Source of the DNA: Aeromonas encheleia
GTDB lineage: Bacteria > Pseudomonadota > Gammaproteobacteria > Enterobacterales > Aeromonadaceae
Direction of reading: 5' to 3'
NCBI RefSeq assembly: GCF_900637545.1
Contig: NZ_LR134376.1
Coordinates: 1,321,001 to 1,385,000, forward strand
Length of the DNA stretch: 64,000 nucleotides
Shown: positions 56,829 to 64,000 of the stretch, piece by piece
Numbering within the stretch: the stretch's first letter is position 1
Layout of the letters: the number at the start of each line of letters is the position of its first letter
Position numbers and translations under genes: made by a program
The notes under the pieces: model-generated
The model's database searches: none
What the model saw: only the letters and a program-made list of their open reading frames with translations
Told to the model about the DNA's origin: nothing

Positions 56829-57167
56829 TCAGAGCGGGGTGGTGAAGGCTGCGGGCAGCGGGAAGTCTCCCGTGGCGGTTGCCAGCCTGTCCCCCACGAA
56901 GTTCAGGGTCAGCTCCTTGCGTTCCTTGTCACCACGCCCCGGTTGGAACTCATAGAGATAGTACCAGGTGTTGGGGTCAAAGCCGTCGCGCAGCATGGGA
57001 GAACCCAGCACGAACTCGACCTGCTCGCGGGTCATGCCCTGGCGCAGTTTATCGACCTGTTTTTGTTCCACGTAGTTGCCCTGGGGAATATCGATGCGAT
57101 AGACCAGGCTGCAACCGGACAGGGTGAGGGCGGTCAGGGCCGCGGCAATCAGGTGTTTCATCCGCAT
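56829..57167 (-). CDS. bamE: BamE (SmpA) outer-membrane assembly lipoprotein
   Basis: The 112-aa product has lipobox LSGC (Cys 19), and the mature part carries the BamE core: YRIDIPQGNYVEQKQVDKLR, then GMTREQVEFVLGSPMLRDG and NTWYYLYEF. BamE helps the BamABCDE machine insert beta-barrel proteins in the outer membrane. The ATG at 57167 gives the full signal peptide (alternative at 57161). In relatives it is often near recN; here an IS1595-family element lies 99 bases upstream. Confidence 0.95.
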   Translation of the reverse strand: MRMKHLIAAALTALTLSGCSLVYRIDIPQGNYVEQKQVDKLRQGMTREQVEFVLGSPMLRDGFDPNTWYYLYEFQPGRGDKERKELTLNFVGDRLATATGDFPLPAAFTTPL

Positions 57168-57257
57168 ATCGGGTTCAGATCATCCATACAGTCTTTTTAG
57201 CTTGGCAAATCATACCCACTCCCTCCACGGAAGTAAAAAGCCATTGATCCATCAGCC

Positions 57258-58305
57258 AATAAAAAGGCTATGTCCCAATTACGTGTTGCATGGGGCGCCC
57301 CAGCGCCTCATGCAAGCAATGTGGAACATCCACTTCCTGCCCATAACGTTCCAGCATCCTACGCCAGCCCAGATAATTCCTCAGATAGTGGGTCGCTACC
57401 CCATGGAACAGTTCCATCCACTCCTTCAACCGCCGGTGGTAACCATTCACATGCTGGATGTGATACGCCCCCACCACTCGCCCTCCCGCACGGTTGTGCA
57501 CCACTTGGTGGGTCATGCCCTGCGACTTGCTGAAACTGGCATACACCCCAGCACCATCGCTGCAGAGCACCGCATCCGGCGCGACTAGCGGCTGCAGCAC
57601 CGTCCTGACGGTCCTGGCATCCAGCCGCTCCAGCTGGAAGTCGGCCAGATGGCCAGCTCTGTCCTGCACCACCATCACTGGGATGTAATCCGGCCCTGTG
57701 CCACGAGTGCGGCCTTTGCCACCACGGCGGCGGGCCGGACGGGGTAATCCACGTTGCCCCTTGAACGATTCCAGGAAGAAGGTTTCATCGACCTCGACGA
57801 TACCCTCTTCCCGTGCCGCCTGATGGGTTGCCATGGCTTTCAGGAAACGGTGACGCCACAAGAAGGCGGTGTTTTTGCAGACCCCGCAGCGGAGGGCGGC
57901 TTGTCGGACGGTAAGCCCGTCGATGAGTGCCTGGGCGTAGTCCTCCCAGCATTGGGCCTTGCGCAGTCTGGTCATGGGCGTCTTGGTCAGGACGGAACTG
58001 GTGCGCTGACACTGCTTGCAGCGATAACGGCGCAGTCCTCGGCTCCAACCCCAGGGGGCCAATTGCGCGGCCTCGGCCTGACAGTGGGGGCAACATCGGC
58101 AAGCAGGGAGTTGAGCGGCAAGCGAGGTGATGAGATGGGGGATTGTGAGTTCCTGCTCTGCGAGACGGCGCTGGCGCAAAGTGAGCTGTGGGAAGAGAGA
58201 CAGCAGGTGTTGAAAGGCTTGGGTATCCATGACGACGGCCCTCAGGGTGATGACCTACTTCAAGGTTAGCCTTTCAACATGTAATTGGGACAGCGCCAAT
58301 AAAAA
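57258..58305 (-). mobile_element. IS1595-family insertion sequence with target duplication
   Basis: The element spans 57266-58297 (1032 bp). IRL at 57266-57288 (GGCTATGTCCCAATTACGTG plus TTG) and IRR at 58275-58297 (reading GGCGCTGTCCCAATTACATG plus TTG outward) match at 20 of 23 positions. The target duplication AATAAAAA is exact on both sides (57258-57265 and 58298-58305), 8 bp as expected for IS1595. It is complete and likely recent. It inserted between bamE and the alcohol dehydrogenase gene. Confidence 0.93.
57268..58230 (-). CDS. IS1595-family transposase
   Basis: The 320-aa product has an N-terminal zinc ribbon ([12 protein letters not shown] with CKQC), a helix-turn-helix region ([20 protein letters not shown]) and the ISXO2-like DDE/N catalytic domain: [11 protein letters not shown] (first Asp), [14 protein letters not shown] (second Asp), [21 protein letters not shown] (Asn-containing third site). 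Its stop codon lies inside the left inverted repeat. No frameshift or stop interrupts it, so it is probably active. Confidence 0.94.
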   Translation of the reverse strand: MDTQAFQHLLSLFPQLTLRQRRLAEQELTIPHLITSLAAQLPACRCCPHCQAEAAQLAPWGWSRGLRRYRCKQCQRTSSVLTKTPMTRLRKAQCWEDYAQALIDGLTVRQAALRCGVCKNTAFLWRHRFLKAMATHQAAREEGIVEVDETFFLESFKGQRGLPRPARRRGGKGRTRGTGPDYIPVMVVQDRAGHLADFQLERLDARTVRTVLQPLVAPDAVLCSDGAGVYASFSKSQGMTHQVVHNRAGGRVVGAYHIQHVNGYHRRLKEWMELFHGVATHYLRNYLGWRRMLERYGQEVDVPHCLHEALGRPMQHVIGT

Positions 58306-58342
58306 GGGCCGCACGGCAGCCCTTGGCAGAGATGGCGCGGGT

Positions 58343-59494
58343 TTACATGGCGGCGCGGAAGATGGCGACTATCTCGTCGTGGCTCGCCTGCTGCGGGTTG
58401 GTGAAGCCGCAGGCATCCTTCAGGGCGTTGCTGGCCAGCAGGTCGAAGTCGTCGGCCTTCACCCCGAGCTGCTCCAGGCCGGCCGGGATCTTCACGTCGC
58501 GGGCCAGCTGCTGGATGGCGTTGATCGCGGCGGCGGCACCCTGCTCGTCGTTCATGGTGCTCACATCCACCCCCATGTGGCGGGCGACGTCCTTGAGGCG
58601 AGCGGCGCTCACCTGGGCGTTGTAGCGCTGCACGTGGGGCAGCAGCACGGCATTGCAGACGCCGTGGGGCAGGTCATAGAAGCCGCCGAGCTGGTGCGCC
58701 ATGGCGTGCACGTAGCCGAGGCTGGCGTTGTTGAACGCCATGCCGGCCAGGAATTGGGCATAGGCCATCTGCTCGCGGGCAGGCAGATCGTCGCCCTGAT
58801 TGACGGCGGTGCGCAGGTGGCGGGCGATGAGCTGGATCGCCATGATGGCGCTGGCATCGGTGACCGGGGTGGCGGCGGTGGAGACATAGGCCTCGATGGC
58901 GTGGGTCAGCGCATCCATGCCGGTGGCGGCGGTGAGCCCGGCCGGCTTGGCCAGCATCAGCTCGGGATCGTTGACCGACATCAGCGGGGTGACGTGCTTG
59001 TCGACGATGGCCATCTTCACGTGGCGGCTCTCGTCGGTGATGATGCAAAAACGCGTCATCTCGGAGGCGGTGCCGGCGGTGGTGTTGATGGCGATGAGCG
59101 GCAGCTGCGGCTTGGCTGAGCGATCCACTCCTTCATAGTCCCGAATGCTGCCGCCGTTGGCGGCCACCAGGGCGATGCCTTTGGCACAGTCGTGGGGCGA
59201 GCCGCCCCCTAAGGAGATGACGCAGTCGCAGCCATTGGCCTTGAGCATGGCGAGGCCTGCCTCCACGTTGGCCATGGTGGGGTTGGGTCGGGTTTCATCG
59301 AAAACCACGCTTTCAATGCCATGTTCTGCCAAGAGGGTGGTGAGCCTGGCGACCACGCCGATCTGGCCCAGGATCTTGTCGGTGACGATCAGCGCCTTGC
59401 GATAGCCATAACCCTTGATATCGGCTGCCGCTTCTTGCAGGCAGCCAGCTCCCATCAGGTTGACCGCGGGAATGTAGAATTTGAATGTCGCCAT
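58343..59494 (-). CDS. yiaY: Iron-containing alcohol dehydrogenase
   Basis: The 383-aa product is a group III Fe-dependent alcohol dehydrogenase. The NAD-binding block is [17 protein letters not shown], and the metal ligands are in the [16 protein letters not shown] region (Asp and His), [20 protein letters not shown] (two His) and nearby. It is closest in layout to YiaY/FucO-type enzymes that reduce small aldehydes. GGAG lies 8 bases before the ATG. The IS1595 element lies directly downstream and cuts the former terminator region. Confidence 0.93.
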   Translation of the reverse strand: MATFKFYIPAVNLMGAGCLQEAAADIKGYGYRKALIVTDKILGQIGVVARLTTLLAEHGIESVVFDETRPNPTMANVEAGLAMLKANGCDCVISLGGGSPHDCAKGIALVAANGGSIRDYEGVDRSAKPQLPLIAINTTAGTASEMTRFCIITDESRHVKMAIVDKHVTPLMSVNDPELMLAKPAGLTAATGMDALTHAIEAYVSTAATPVTDASAIMAIQLIARHLRTAVNQGDDLPAREQMAYAQFLAGMAFNNASLGYVHAMAHQLGGFYDLPHGVCNAVLLPHVQRYNAQVSAARLKDVARHMGVDVSTMNDEQGAAAAINAIQQLARDVKIPAGLEQLGVKADDFDLLASNALKDACGFTNPQQASHDEIVAIFRAAM

Positions 59495-59887
59495 GATGGA
59501 CTCCGTATTATTAGCCATTAAGTGGTATTCGGGTGCCAAAATAGCAGCGTCGGGGGAGATGAACAGGGGTCAATAGTATCTGTTTTATAACTTTGTGGAC
59601 TCGCTCGCGCTCTGGCCGAATCGTGGCGGCGAGGGCTTGACAAGGGGCGGCAGCGGGCGGAGAGCAGAAAAACGTTTTTCAGGAAATTCATCAAGTTAGC
59701 AAACGTTTTACGCTGATTTTGTCACTGTCAATGCATGGAAGTGTGAGTTGCTTCAAGGAATTGGAAAGCGCTTTCGACCATAGTTGGCGCCTTCCCCAAT
59801 GGAGGGAAACAGGCTCGAAAGTACCATAAAGAATCATCTTAACTGCACTCTGCCACCCGCTGGTGGGGCGCAACCAGGGAGTCCACT
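59495..59887. promoter_or_regulatory. udp upstream region with LacI-family-type operators
   Basis: It carries two ACGTTT-centred sites about 31 bp apart, GAAAAACGTTTTTC (59667-59680, perfect palindrome) and GCAAACGTTTTACGC (59699-59713), both of the LacI/PurR/CytR half-site type. TGTGAGTTGCTTCAAG at 59752-59767 is a partial CRP site. In E. coli udp is controlled by CRP and CytR, so these are plausible control sites. No gene is present. Confidence 0.55.
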
Positions 59888-60643
59888 ATGTCTGATGTTT
59901 TCCACTTGGGTTTGAAGAAAGCTGATCTGCAAGGCGCCACCCTGGCGATCGTTCCCGGTGACCCCGAGCGCGTCAAGCGCATCGCAGAACTGTTGGACAA
60001 CCCGGTGCACCTGGCCAGCCATCGTGAATTCACCACCTGGCGCGGCGAGATGGACGGCAAGGCCGTGATCATCTGTTCCACCGGTATCGGTGGCCCGTCC
60101 ACCTCCATCGCGGTGGAAGAGCTGGCCCAGCTGGGTATCCGCACCTTCCTGCGCATCGGCACCACGGGCGCCATCCAGCCGCACCTGAACGTGGGCGACG
60201 TGATCGTCACCACCGGTTCAGTGCGCCTCGACGGTGCCAGCCTGCACTTCGCACCCATGGAATTCCCGGCCGTGGCCGACTTCGACTGCACCACGGCGCT
60301 GGTCAACACCGCCAAGGAGCTGGGCTCCACGCTGCACATCGGGGTGACTGCCTCTTCCGATACCTTCTACCCGGGTCAGGAGCGTTACGATACCGTATCC
60401 GGTCGCGTAGTGAGCCGTTTCCAGGGTTCCATGAAGGAGTGGCAAGCCATGGGCGTGCTGAACTACGAGATGGAGTCCGCTACCCTGCTGACCATGTGCT
60501 CCAGCCAGGGCCTGCGCGCCGGCATGGTGGCCGGTGTCATCGTGAACCGTACCCAGCAGGAAATCCCGAACGCCGAAACCATGGCAAGAACCGAATCTGA
60601 TGCCATCAAGATCGTGCTGGGCGCCGCCCGCAAGCTGATCTGA
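59888..60643 (+). CDS. udp: Uridine phosphorylase
   Basis: The 251-aa product converts uridine and phosphate to uracil and ribose 1-phosphate in nucleoside salvage. It is almost as E. coli Udp (253 aa): [60 protein letters not shown], the phosphate-binding RIGTTGAIQ loop, [10 protein letters not shown] for substrate and [13 protein letters not shown]. It acts in the cytosol. The promoter region has LacI-family-type sites, consistent with CytR control. Confidence 0.98.
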   Translation: MSDVFHLGLKKADLQGATLAIVPGDPERVKRIAELLDNPVHLASHREFTTWRGEMDGKAVIICSTGIGGPSTSIAVEELAQLGIRTFLRIGTTGAIQPHLNVGDVIVTTGSVRLDGASLHFAPMEFPAVADFDCTTALVNTAKELGSTLHIGVTASSDTFYPGQERYDTVSGRVVSRFQGSMKEWQAMGVLNYEMESATLLTMCSSQGLRAGMVAGVIVNRTQQEIPNAETMARTESDAIKIVLGAARKLI

Positions 60644-60666
60644 TAGCACCACCACGAGTGGGGGGT

Positions 60667-60692
60667 GGGGGCCGTTGCGAAAGCGCGGCCCC
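60667..60692 (+). terminator. Candidate terminator after udp
   Basis: GGGGCCG and CGGCCCC pair around TTGCGAAAGCG, followed by TATCTTTA. It lies 24 bases after the udp stop. The T run is short, so confidence is moderate. Confidence 0.55.
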
Positions 60693-60760
60693 TATCTTTA
60701 TCCGTCGTTTGCCGACCGGAGCCCCTTTCCTTCCTGCTTCTCTCTGCCCTCACGCCGCCA

Positions 60761-61459
60761 TCAGAACGGGCTGGCACAGCTCGCCGCCATCGGCTCACCG
60801 CTCACCGGATGCACGAAGTCCAGCGCACTCGCATGCAGCATCAGCCGCGGCGTTTTTTCCGTGCCCGCCAACAGCAGGCCGCCGTAGAGATCGCAACCCA
60901 GTATGGGGTGGCCCAGCAGCTGACAGTGGATACGCAGCTGATGGGTGCGGCCGGTCTCGGGGGTCAGCACGACCCGGGTCAGCGGCAGGGGGGCGCCATC
61001 TTCGCTCTGGCGGACCAGACGCTCCACCACCCGGTAGCGGGAGCGGGCCGGCTTGCCCTGGGCGGCGCAGATCTTCATCCGCGGGAACAGCGCCGGATCC
61101 TTGGCGATGGGGGCGTCGATCAGCCCCTCGTCATCGGCCAGGTGGCCGCACAGCAGGGCGCCGTAGCTCTTGGTCACGGCGCGCTGGCTGAACTGATGGG
61201 CGATCGCGGCGTTGATGGCCTTGTCCCTGGCCACCACCATCAGCCCCGAGGTGCCAAAGTCGAGGCGATGCACCAGGGTGCAACCGGGGAAATCCTGCAC
61301 CAGCCGATAGTGCACCGAGTCGAGGTTCTGTGGATTCTTGCCGGAGAGGCTGAGCAGGCCGCTCGGCTTGTCGATCAGCAGCAGATGGGCATCCTGATGG
61401 AGGATGTTGATCTCGGCCGCACAGGGCGGGGCGATAAAGGTATCGACGATGACAGACAT
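60761..61459 (-). CDS. RluA-family RNA pseudouridine synthase
   Basis: The 232-aa product has the catalytic block HRLDFGTSGLMVVA (Asp nucleophile in HRLDxxTSG), LLIDKPSGLLS, and a C-terminal PETGRTHQLRIHCQLLGHPI motif. It is a short RluA-type enzyme without an S4 domain and should modify uridines in 23S rRNA or tRNA; the exact site cannot be told. The ATG at 61459 begins the conserved protein; a longer reading upstream lacks homology. Confidence 0.9.
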   Translation of the reverse strand: MSVIVDTFIAPPCAAEINILHQDAHLLLIDKPSGLLSLSGKNPQNLDSVHYRLVQDFPGCTLVHRLDFGTSGLMVVARDKAINAAIAHQFSQRAVTKSYGALLCGHLADDEGLIDAPIAKDPALFPRMKICAAQGKPARSRYRVVERLVRQSEDGAPLPLTRVVLTPETGRTHQLRIHCQLLGHPILGCDLYGGLLLAGTEKTPRLMLHASALDFVHPVSGEPMAASCASPF

Positions 61460-61665
61460 AGGGGCACGGCAGGCTGGAAACGGGGAGCGATCATACCCGA
61501 ACCGGCGGTGGGCGGCGAATCCCCGTGCGCCGGCGGTGCCCATCCCGCGAAGTTCGGTGGCAAGTGCTTGATAACGTAGGCATAGGCCGTTTTGTGACTC
61601 CCTCCAGAGTTAATCTGGTGGTGGCTTGCTAAGGTGTGGATCTTTTTTTGTCGTAGGAGTCCGTC

Positions 61666-62601
61666 ATGTCACTGCCCGTCATTCTCGATTGCGATCCCGG
61701 CCACGATGATGCCATCGCCCTCATCCTGGCGCTGGCCAGCCCCGAGCTGAGGGTGCTGGCGGTGACCACCAGTGCGGGCAACCAGACGCCGGACAAGACC
61801 CTCAACAATACCCTGCGCATCCTCACCCTGCTCGGGCGCCACGACATTCCGGTGGCGGCGGGGGCGCCGCGGCCCCTGGCTCGCGAGCTCATCATCGCCG
61901 ACAACGTGCACGGGGAGTCGGGTCTCGACGGCCCCAAACTGCCGGAGCCGGGCTTTGACCCCCAACCCATGACGGCGCTTGAGCTGATGGCGCAGACGCT
62001 GCGCCACAGCCCGGAGCCAGTCACCCTGGTGCCGACCGGCCCGCTCACCAACATCGCCCTGCTGCTGGCGGCGCATCCAGAGCTGCACCACAAGATAGGC
62101 CGCATCGTGCTGATGGGGGGCTCGGCCGGAGCGGGCAACTGGACCCCGGCGGCGGAGTTCAACATCTATGTGGATCCCGAGGCGGCCGACATGGTGTTCA
62201 AGTCCGGGATCCCTCTCACCCTGTGCGGGCTGGACGTGACCCACGAGGCGCAGGTGATGGACGCGGACATAGAGCGGGTGCGCGCCATCCCCAACCCGGT
62301 GGCCCGCTGTGTGGCGGAGCTGCTCGATTTCTTCATGATCTATCATCGGGATCCCAAGTGGGGATTTCGCGGGGCACCGCTGCATGATCCCTGTACCATC
62401 GCCTGGTTGCTGGCGCCCGAGCTGTTCCATGGGATAGATTGCTGGGTCGGCATCGAGACTCAGGGAGTGCATACTGTGGGAATGACGGTGGTGGATCGCC
62501 ATGGCCTGACCGGCCATGCCGCCAACACCCATGTCTTGCTGGGGCTGGATCGGGTCGGCTTCATCGACCTGCTGGTGCAGCGTCTGCAGGCATTTCATTG
62601 A
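61666..62601 (+). CDS. rihA: Pyrimidine-type ribonucleoside hydrolase RihA
   Basis: The 311-aa product (E. coli RihA is also 311 aa) hydrolyses cytidine and uridine to base and ribose. The nucleoside hydrolase signature is [20 protein letters not shown], and further sites are [29 protein letters not shown] and the catalytic [14 protein letters not shown]. Alignment by eye with RihA is close over the full length. TAGGAG lies before the ATG. With udp it completes a nucleoside-salvage pair, though the genes are not co-transcribed. Confidence 0.95.
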   Translation: MSLPVILDCDPGHDDAIALILALASPELRVLAVTTSAGNQTPDKTLNNTLRILTLLGRHDIPVAAGAPRPLARELIIADNVHGESGLDGPKLPEPGFDPQPMTALELMAQTLRHSPEPVTLVPTGPLTNIALLLAAHPELHHKIGRIVLMGGSAGAGNWTPAAEFNIYVDPEAADMVFKSGIPLTLCGLDVTHEAQVMDADIERVRAIPNPVARCVAELLDFFMIYHRDPKWGFRGAPLHDPCTIAWLLAPELFHGIDCWVGIETQGVHTVGMTVVDRHGLTGHAANTHVLLGLDRVGFIDLLVQRLQAFH

Positions 62602-62630
62602 GATCAGGGCGAATGGATAAGGGGCAGGGG

Positions 62631-63101
62631 ATGTGGAAGACGACGCTGGCACTGCTGGTCGGTGCACAACTGACGGCCTGTGCCACGCCATTTGAGACGA
62701 TGTGGCAGGGGCTGGCGACCTGCGATCTGGACAACCTCTCTTTCGACGCCGAACGGGGGGAGGGATCTTCGCCGCAGCTCAATGCCTTCAAGCCTTACAA
62801 GACGACCGATGGCTTCGCCTGGTACAAGACCCACCAGGAGCTGCATGGCCTGCCGATCCACGGCTTCCTCATCCCGACCTCGACCTTCGAGGTGCACGCC
62901 CTGTTTGTTGACACCCCCATCGCCAACGCCAGGCGGCTTACCCATAACGCCTATGGCAGCGAGTTTGCCGATGAGCGCAAGCACGATCTGGGGGAGGCTC
63001 CCCTGCTGCTGCGGGATCCGAACAATCCCAAGCGCTCCATCATCGACTGCACCCAGGGGGAGTCGGAGGAGCCGCTGCCGGAGGAGCCTTTCCCGGAATA
63101 G
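62631..63101 (+). CDS. Putative lipoprotein of unknown function
   Basis: The 156-aa product has a signal peptide with lipobox LTAC (MWKTTLALLVGAQLTACATP) and a mature part with an ARRLTHNAYGSEFADERKHD segment. It ends in a run of Pro/Glu (EEPLPEEPFPE). It lies 29 bases after rihA and may be co-transcribed. ATG 62631 was chosen because AAGGGG lies 6 bases upstream; an ATG at 62613 is possible. No named family is recalled. Confidence 0.7.
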   Translation: MWKTTLALLVGAQLTACATPFETMWQGLATCDLDNLSFDAERGEGSSPQLNAFKPYKTTDGFAWYKTHQELHGLPIHGFLIPTSTFEVHALFVDTPIANARRLTHNAYGSEFADERKHDLGEAPLLLRDPNNPKRSIIDCTQGESEEPLPEEPFPE

Positions 63102-63137
63102 GGACAGGCGGCATGATGCCGATGAGGACACCACTGC

Positions 63138-63166
63138 AGAGAGGGGAGCCATGGCTCCCCTCTCTT
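63138..63166 (+). terminator. Intrinsic terminator after the lipoprotein gene
   Basis: AGAGAGGGGAGCC and GGCTCCCCTCTCT pair perfectly around AT and lead to TGTTATG. It ends the rihA-lipoprotein transcript and may serve the convergent winged-helix gene. Confidence 0.75.
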
Positions 63167-63196
63167 GTTATGCGTTGCTGGTGCTGGCAGCCACCA

Positions 63197-63493
63197 TCAG
63201 GGGTAGCCCAGGGTCTGCTTGATGGTATCGAGCTGCGCCGCTATCCAGGCCGGGTTGATGGGGCCCCAGTCGCCGATCCGATAGTGGCCCTGCAGGTGGC
63301 GTGCCCCCTCGGTCTGCTCGAAGGCGCAGTGGATGTCCAGCTCCGCCAGGGCCGCCAGGGTATCCTGGGCGGTGCGTCGCGGCATGCCGGTGGCCGCCAT
63401 GATGGCGGGGATGCTGTCGGTGCCTTGGCTTATCAGGTGGGCAACGTAGAGCCGTCGATAGAAGCTGGTCCGGGTCTTGCTCGGCTCTGTCAT
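63197..63493 (-). CDS. Small winged-helix DNA-binding protein
   Basis: The 98-aa product has a helix-turn-helix with IPAIMAATGMPRRTAQDTLA (residues 28-47) and a beta hairpin wing near CAFEQTEGARHLQGHYRIGD. It ends with a helical tail WIAAQLDTIKQTLGYP. GGGGAGAG precedes the ATG at 63493. It is a small regulator of the FaeA/YfeC-like size class, but the family is not certain. Confidence 0.7.
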   Translation of the reverse strand: MTEPSKTRTSFYRRLYVAHLISQGTDSIPAIMAATGMPRRTAQDTLAALAELDIHCAFEQTEGARHLQGHYRIGDWGPINPAWIAAQLDTIKQTLGYP

Positions 63494-63581
63494 TGTCTCT
63501 CCCCGAGATTTGTCTGGCTGACCGGACAAGCCGCCATATGCCATCGCTGCAGGCCGCTGGCGCCGTTTTTGCCTGAGTCGA

Positions 63582-64000
63582 TCATATTTCGTCCTCGAGA
63601 CGGTCGAAGTAACGCCAGGTGGCGATGGCGGCCTTGCCCATCACCAGGGCCCAGACGCCGAACCAGAACCAGCGGAAGAAGCTCCAGGTGGAGGCGTCAG
63701 GCTGGGTGCTCTCGATCTTGGTAACGTTGGGGAATAGGGAGAACATGTTCACGCGCCAGCCGTAGGAGGTGATGATGGCCAGGCGCTTCTCGAATTCCAT
63801 GGATTTGGCCTTGGCCTGCACGTCGGCGGCATCGAACTTGAAGTAGAAGGGCCAGCCCCAGAGGGTATCCTCGTTGCGGAACACCCGGATCTTCTCGCCG
63901 GGGCGCTCGGTATAGATGTAGTAGACATCTACTGTGGGGCCGTCTGCCGGGTTCTTCTGGCTGATGGGGCCATCCTTGTCGGTGCGCTTCACCTCGACCC
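63582..64000 (-). CDS. DUF1523-type protein (5' end outside window)
   Basis: About 139 residues are visible. The frame stays open to the window edge, so the start lies beyond base 64000. The piece carries VKRTDKDGPISQ, VYYIYTERPGEKIRVFRNED and GWPFYFKFDAADVQAKAKSM, which fit the DUF1523 family, plus a C-terminal hydrophobic segment (SFFRWFWFGVWALVMGKAAI) that is a likely membrane anchor. The function is unknown. Confidence 0.7.
   Translation of the reverse strand, partial: VEVKRTDKDGPISQKNPADGPTVDVYYIYTERPGEKIRVFRNEDTLWGWPFYFKFDAADVQAKAKSMEFEKRLAIITSYGWRVNMFSLFPNVTKIESTQPDASTWSFFRWFWFGVWALVMGKAAIATWRYFDRLEDEI

Overview
The window is chromosomal DNA of a high-GC gammaproteobacterium, most likely Aeromonas. 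Evidence: the ssrA-smpB-ratA-rnfH-bamE block, a tmRNA tag of the ANDENYALAA type, GlyGly-CTERM and M9 collagenase exoenzymes, and udp and rihA homologues close to the enterobacterial and vibrio versions. Calls rest on reading motifs and translations; no database search was run.

Positions 1-19300 are core or lineage-specific chromosome. They hold a secreted metzincin with a GlyGly-CTERM tail (its start lies outside the window), a lipoprotein, pdxH, a CysB-like LysR regulator, an operon of two membrane proteins plus an M20 amidohydrolase (its 3' end is repeated in tandem), three GNAT acetyltransferases, an SRPBCC protein, two tandem DUF1254/DUF1214 secreted proteins, the potassium transporter kup, an M9 collagenase and a PAS-AraC regulator. 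Positions 15370-16150 and 19305-21300 hold decayed mobile DNA: an IS5-type relic, an integrase fragment, the end of a phage tail operon, and two copies of a 117-bp repeat that bracket the collagenase and AraC genes.

Positions about 21266-53971 form one integrated island of about 32.7 kb, inserted in the 3' end of ssrA (tmRNA, minus strand, 53948-54307). The P4-type integrase lies next to ssrA. A decayed copy of the displaced ssrA 3' end lies at 21266-21288, and 12-bp direct repeats that look like integrase arm sites lie inside both ends. The backbone matches E. coli CP4-57, which also sits in ssrA: integrase, AlpA, YfjI, YfjJ, a DUF932 (YfjQ-type) protein, RadC (YfjY) and a YfjZ/CbeA antitoxin, here without its toxin. 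Cargo on the left is defence: a complete qatABCD operon, then a type I restriction-modification operon (hsdM, hsdS, hsdR) with an SMC-like ATPase/TOPRIM gene pair between hsdS and hsdR and a YgjP-type metallopeptidase after hsdR. The rest includes a YqaJ exonuclease, a serine resolvase, a 783-aa lipoprotein, a 586-aa protein I cannot place, and an H-NS paralogue beside the integrase.

Positions 53948-64000 return to core genome: ssrA, smpB, ratA, rnfH, an NAD(P)-binding protein, bamE, an intact IS1595-family insertion with its 8-bp target duplication, an iron alcohol dehydrogenase, udp, an RluA-family pseudouridine synthase, rihA, a lipoprotein, a small winged-helix protein and the end of a DUF1523 gene. 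udp and rihA both serve nucleoside salvage; smpB and ssrA together perform trans-translation.
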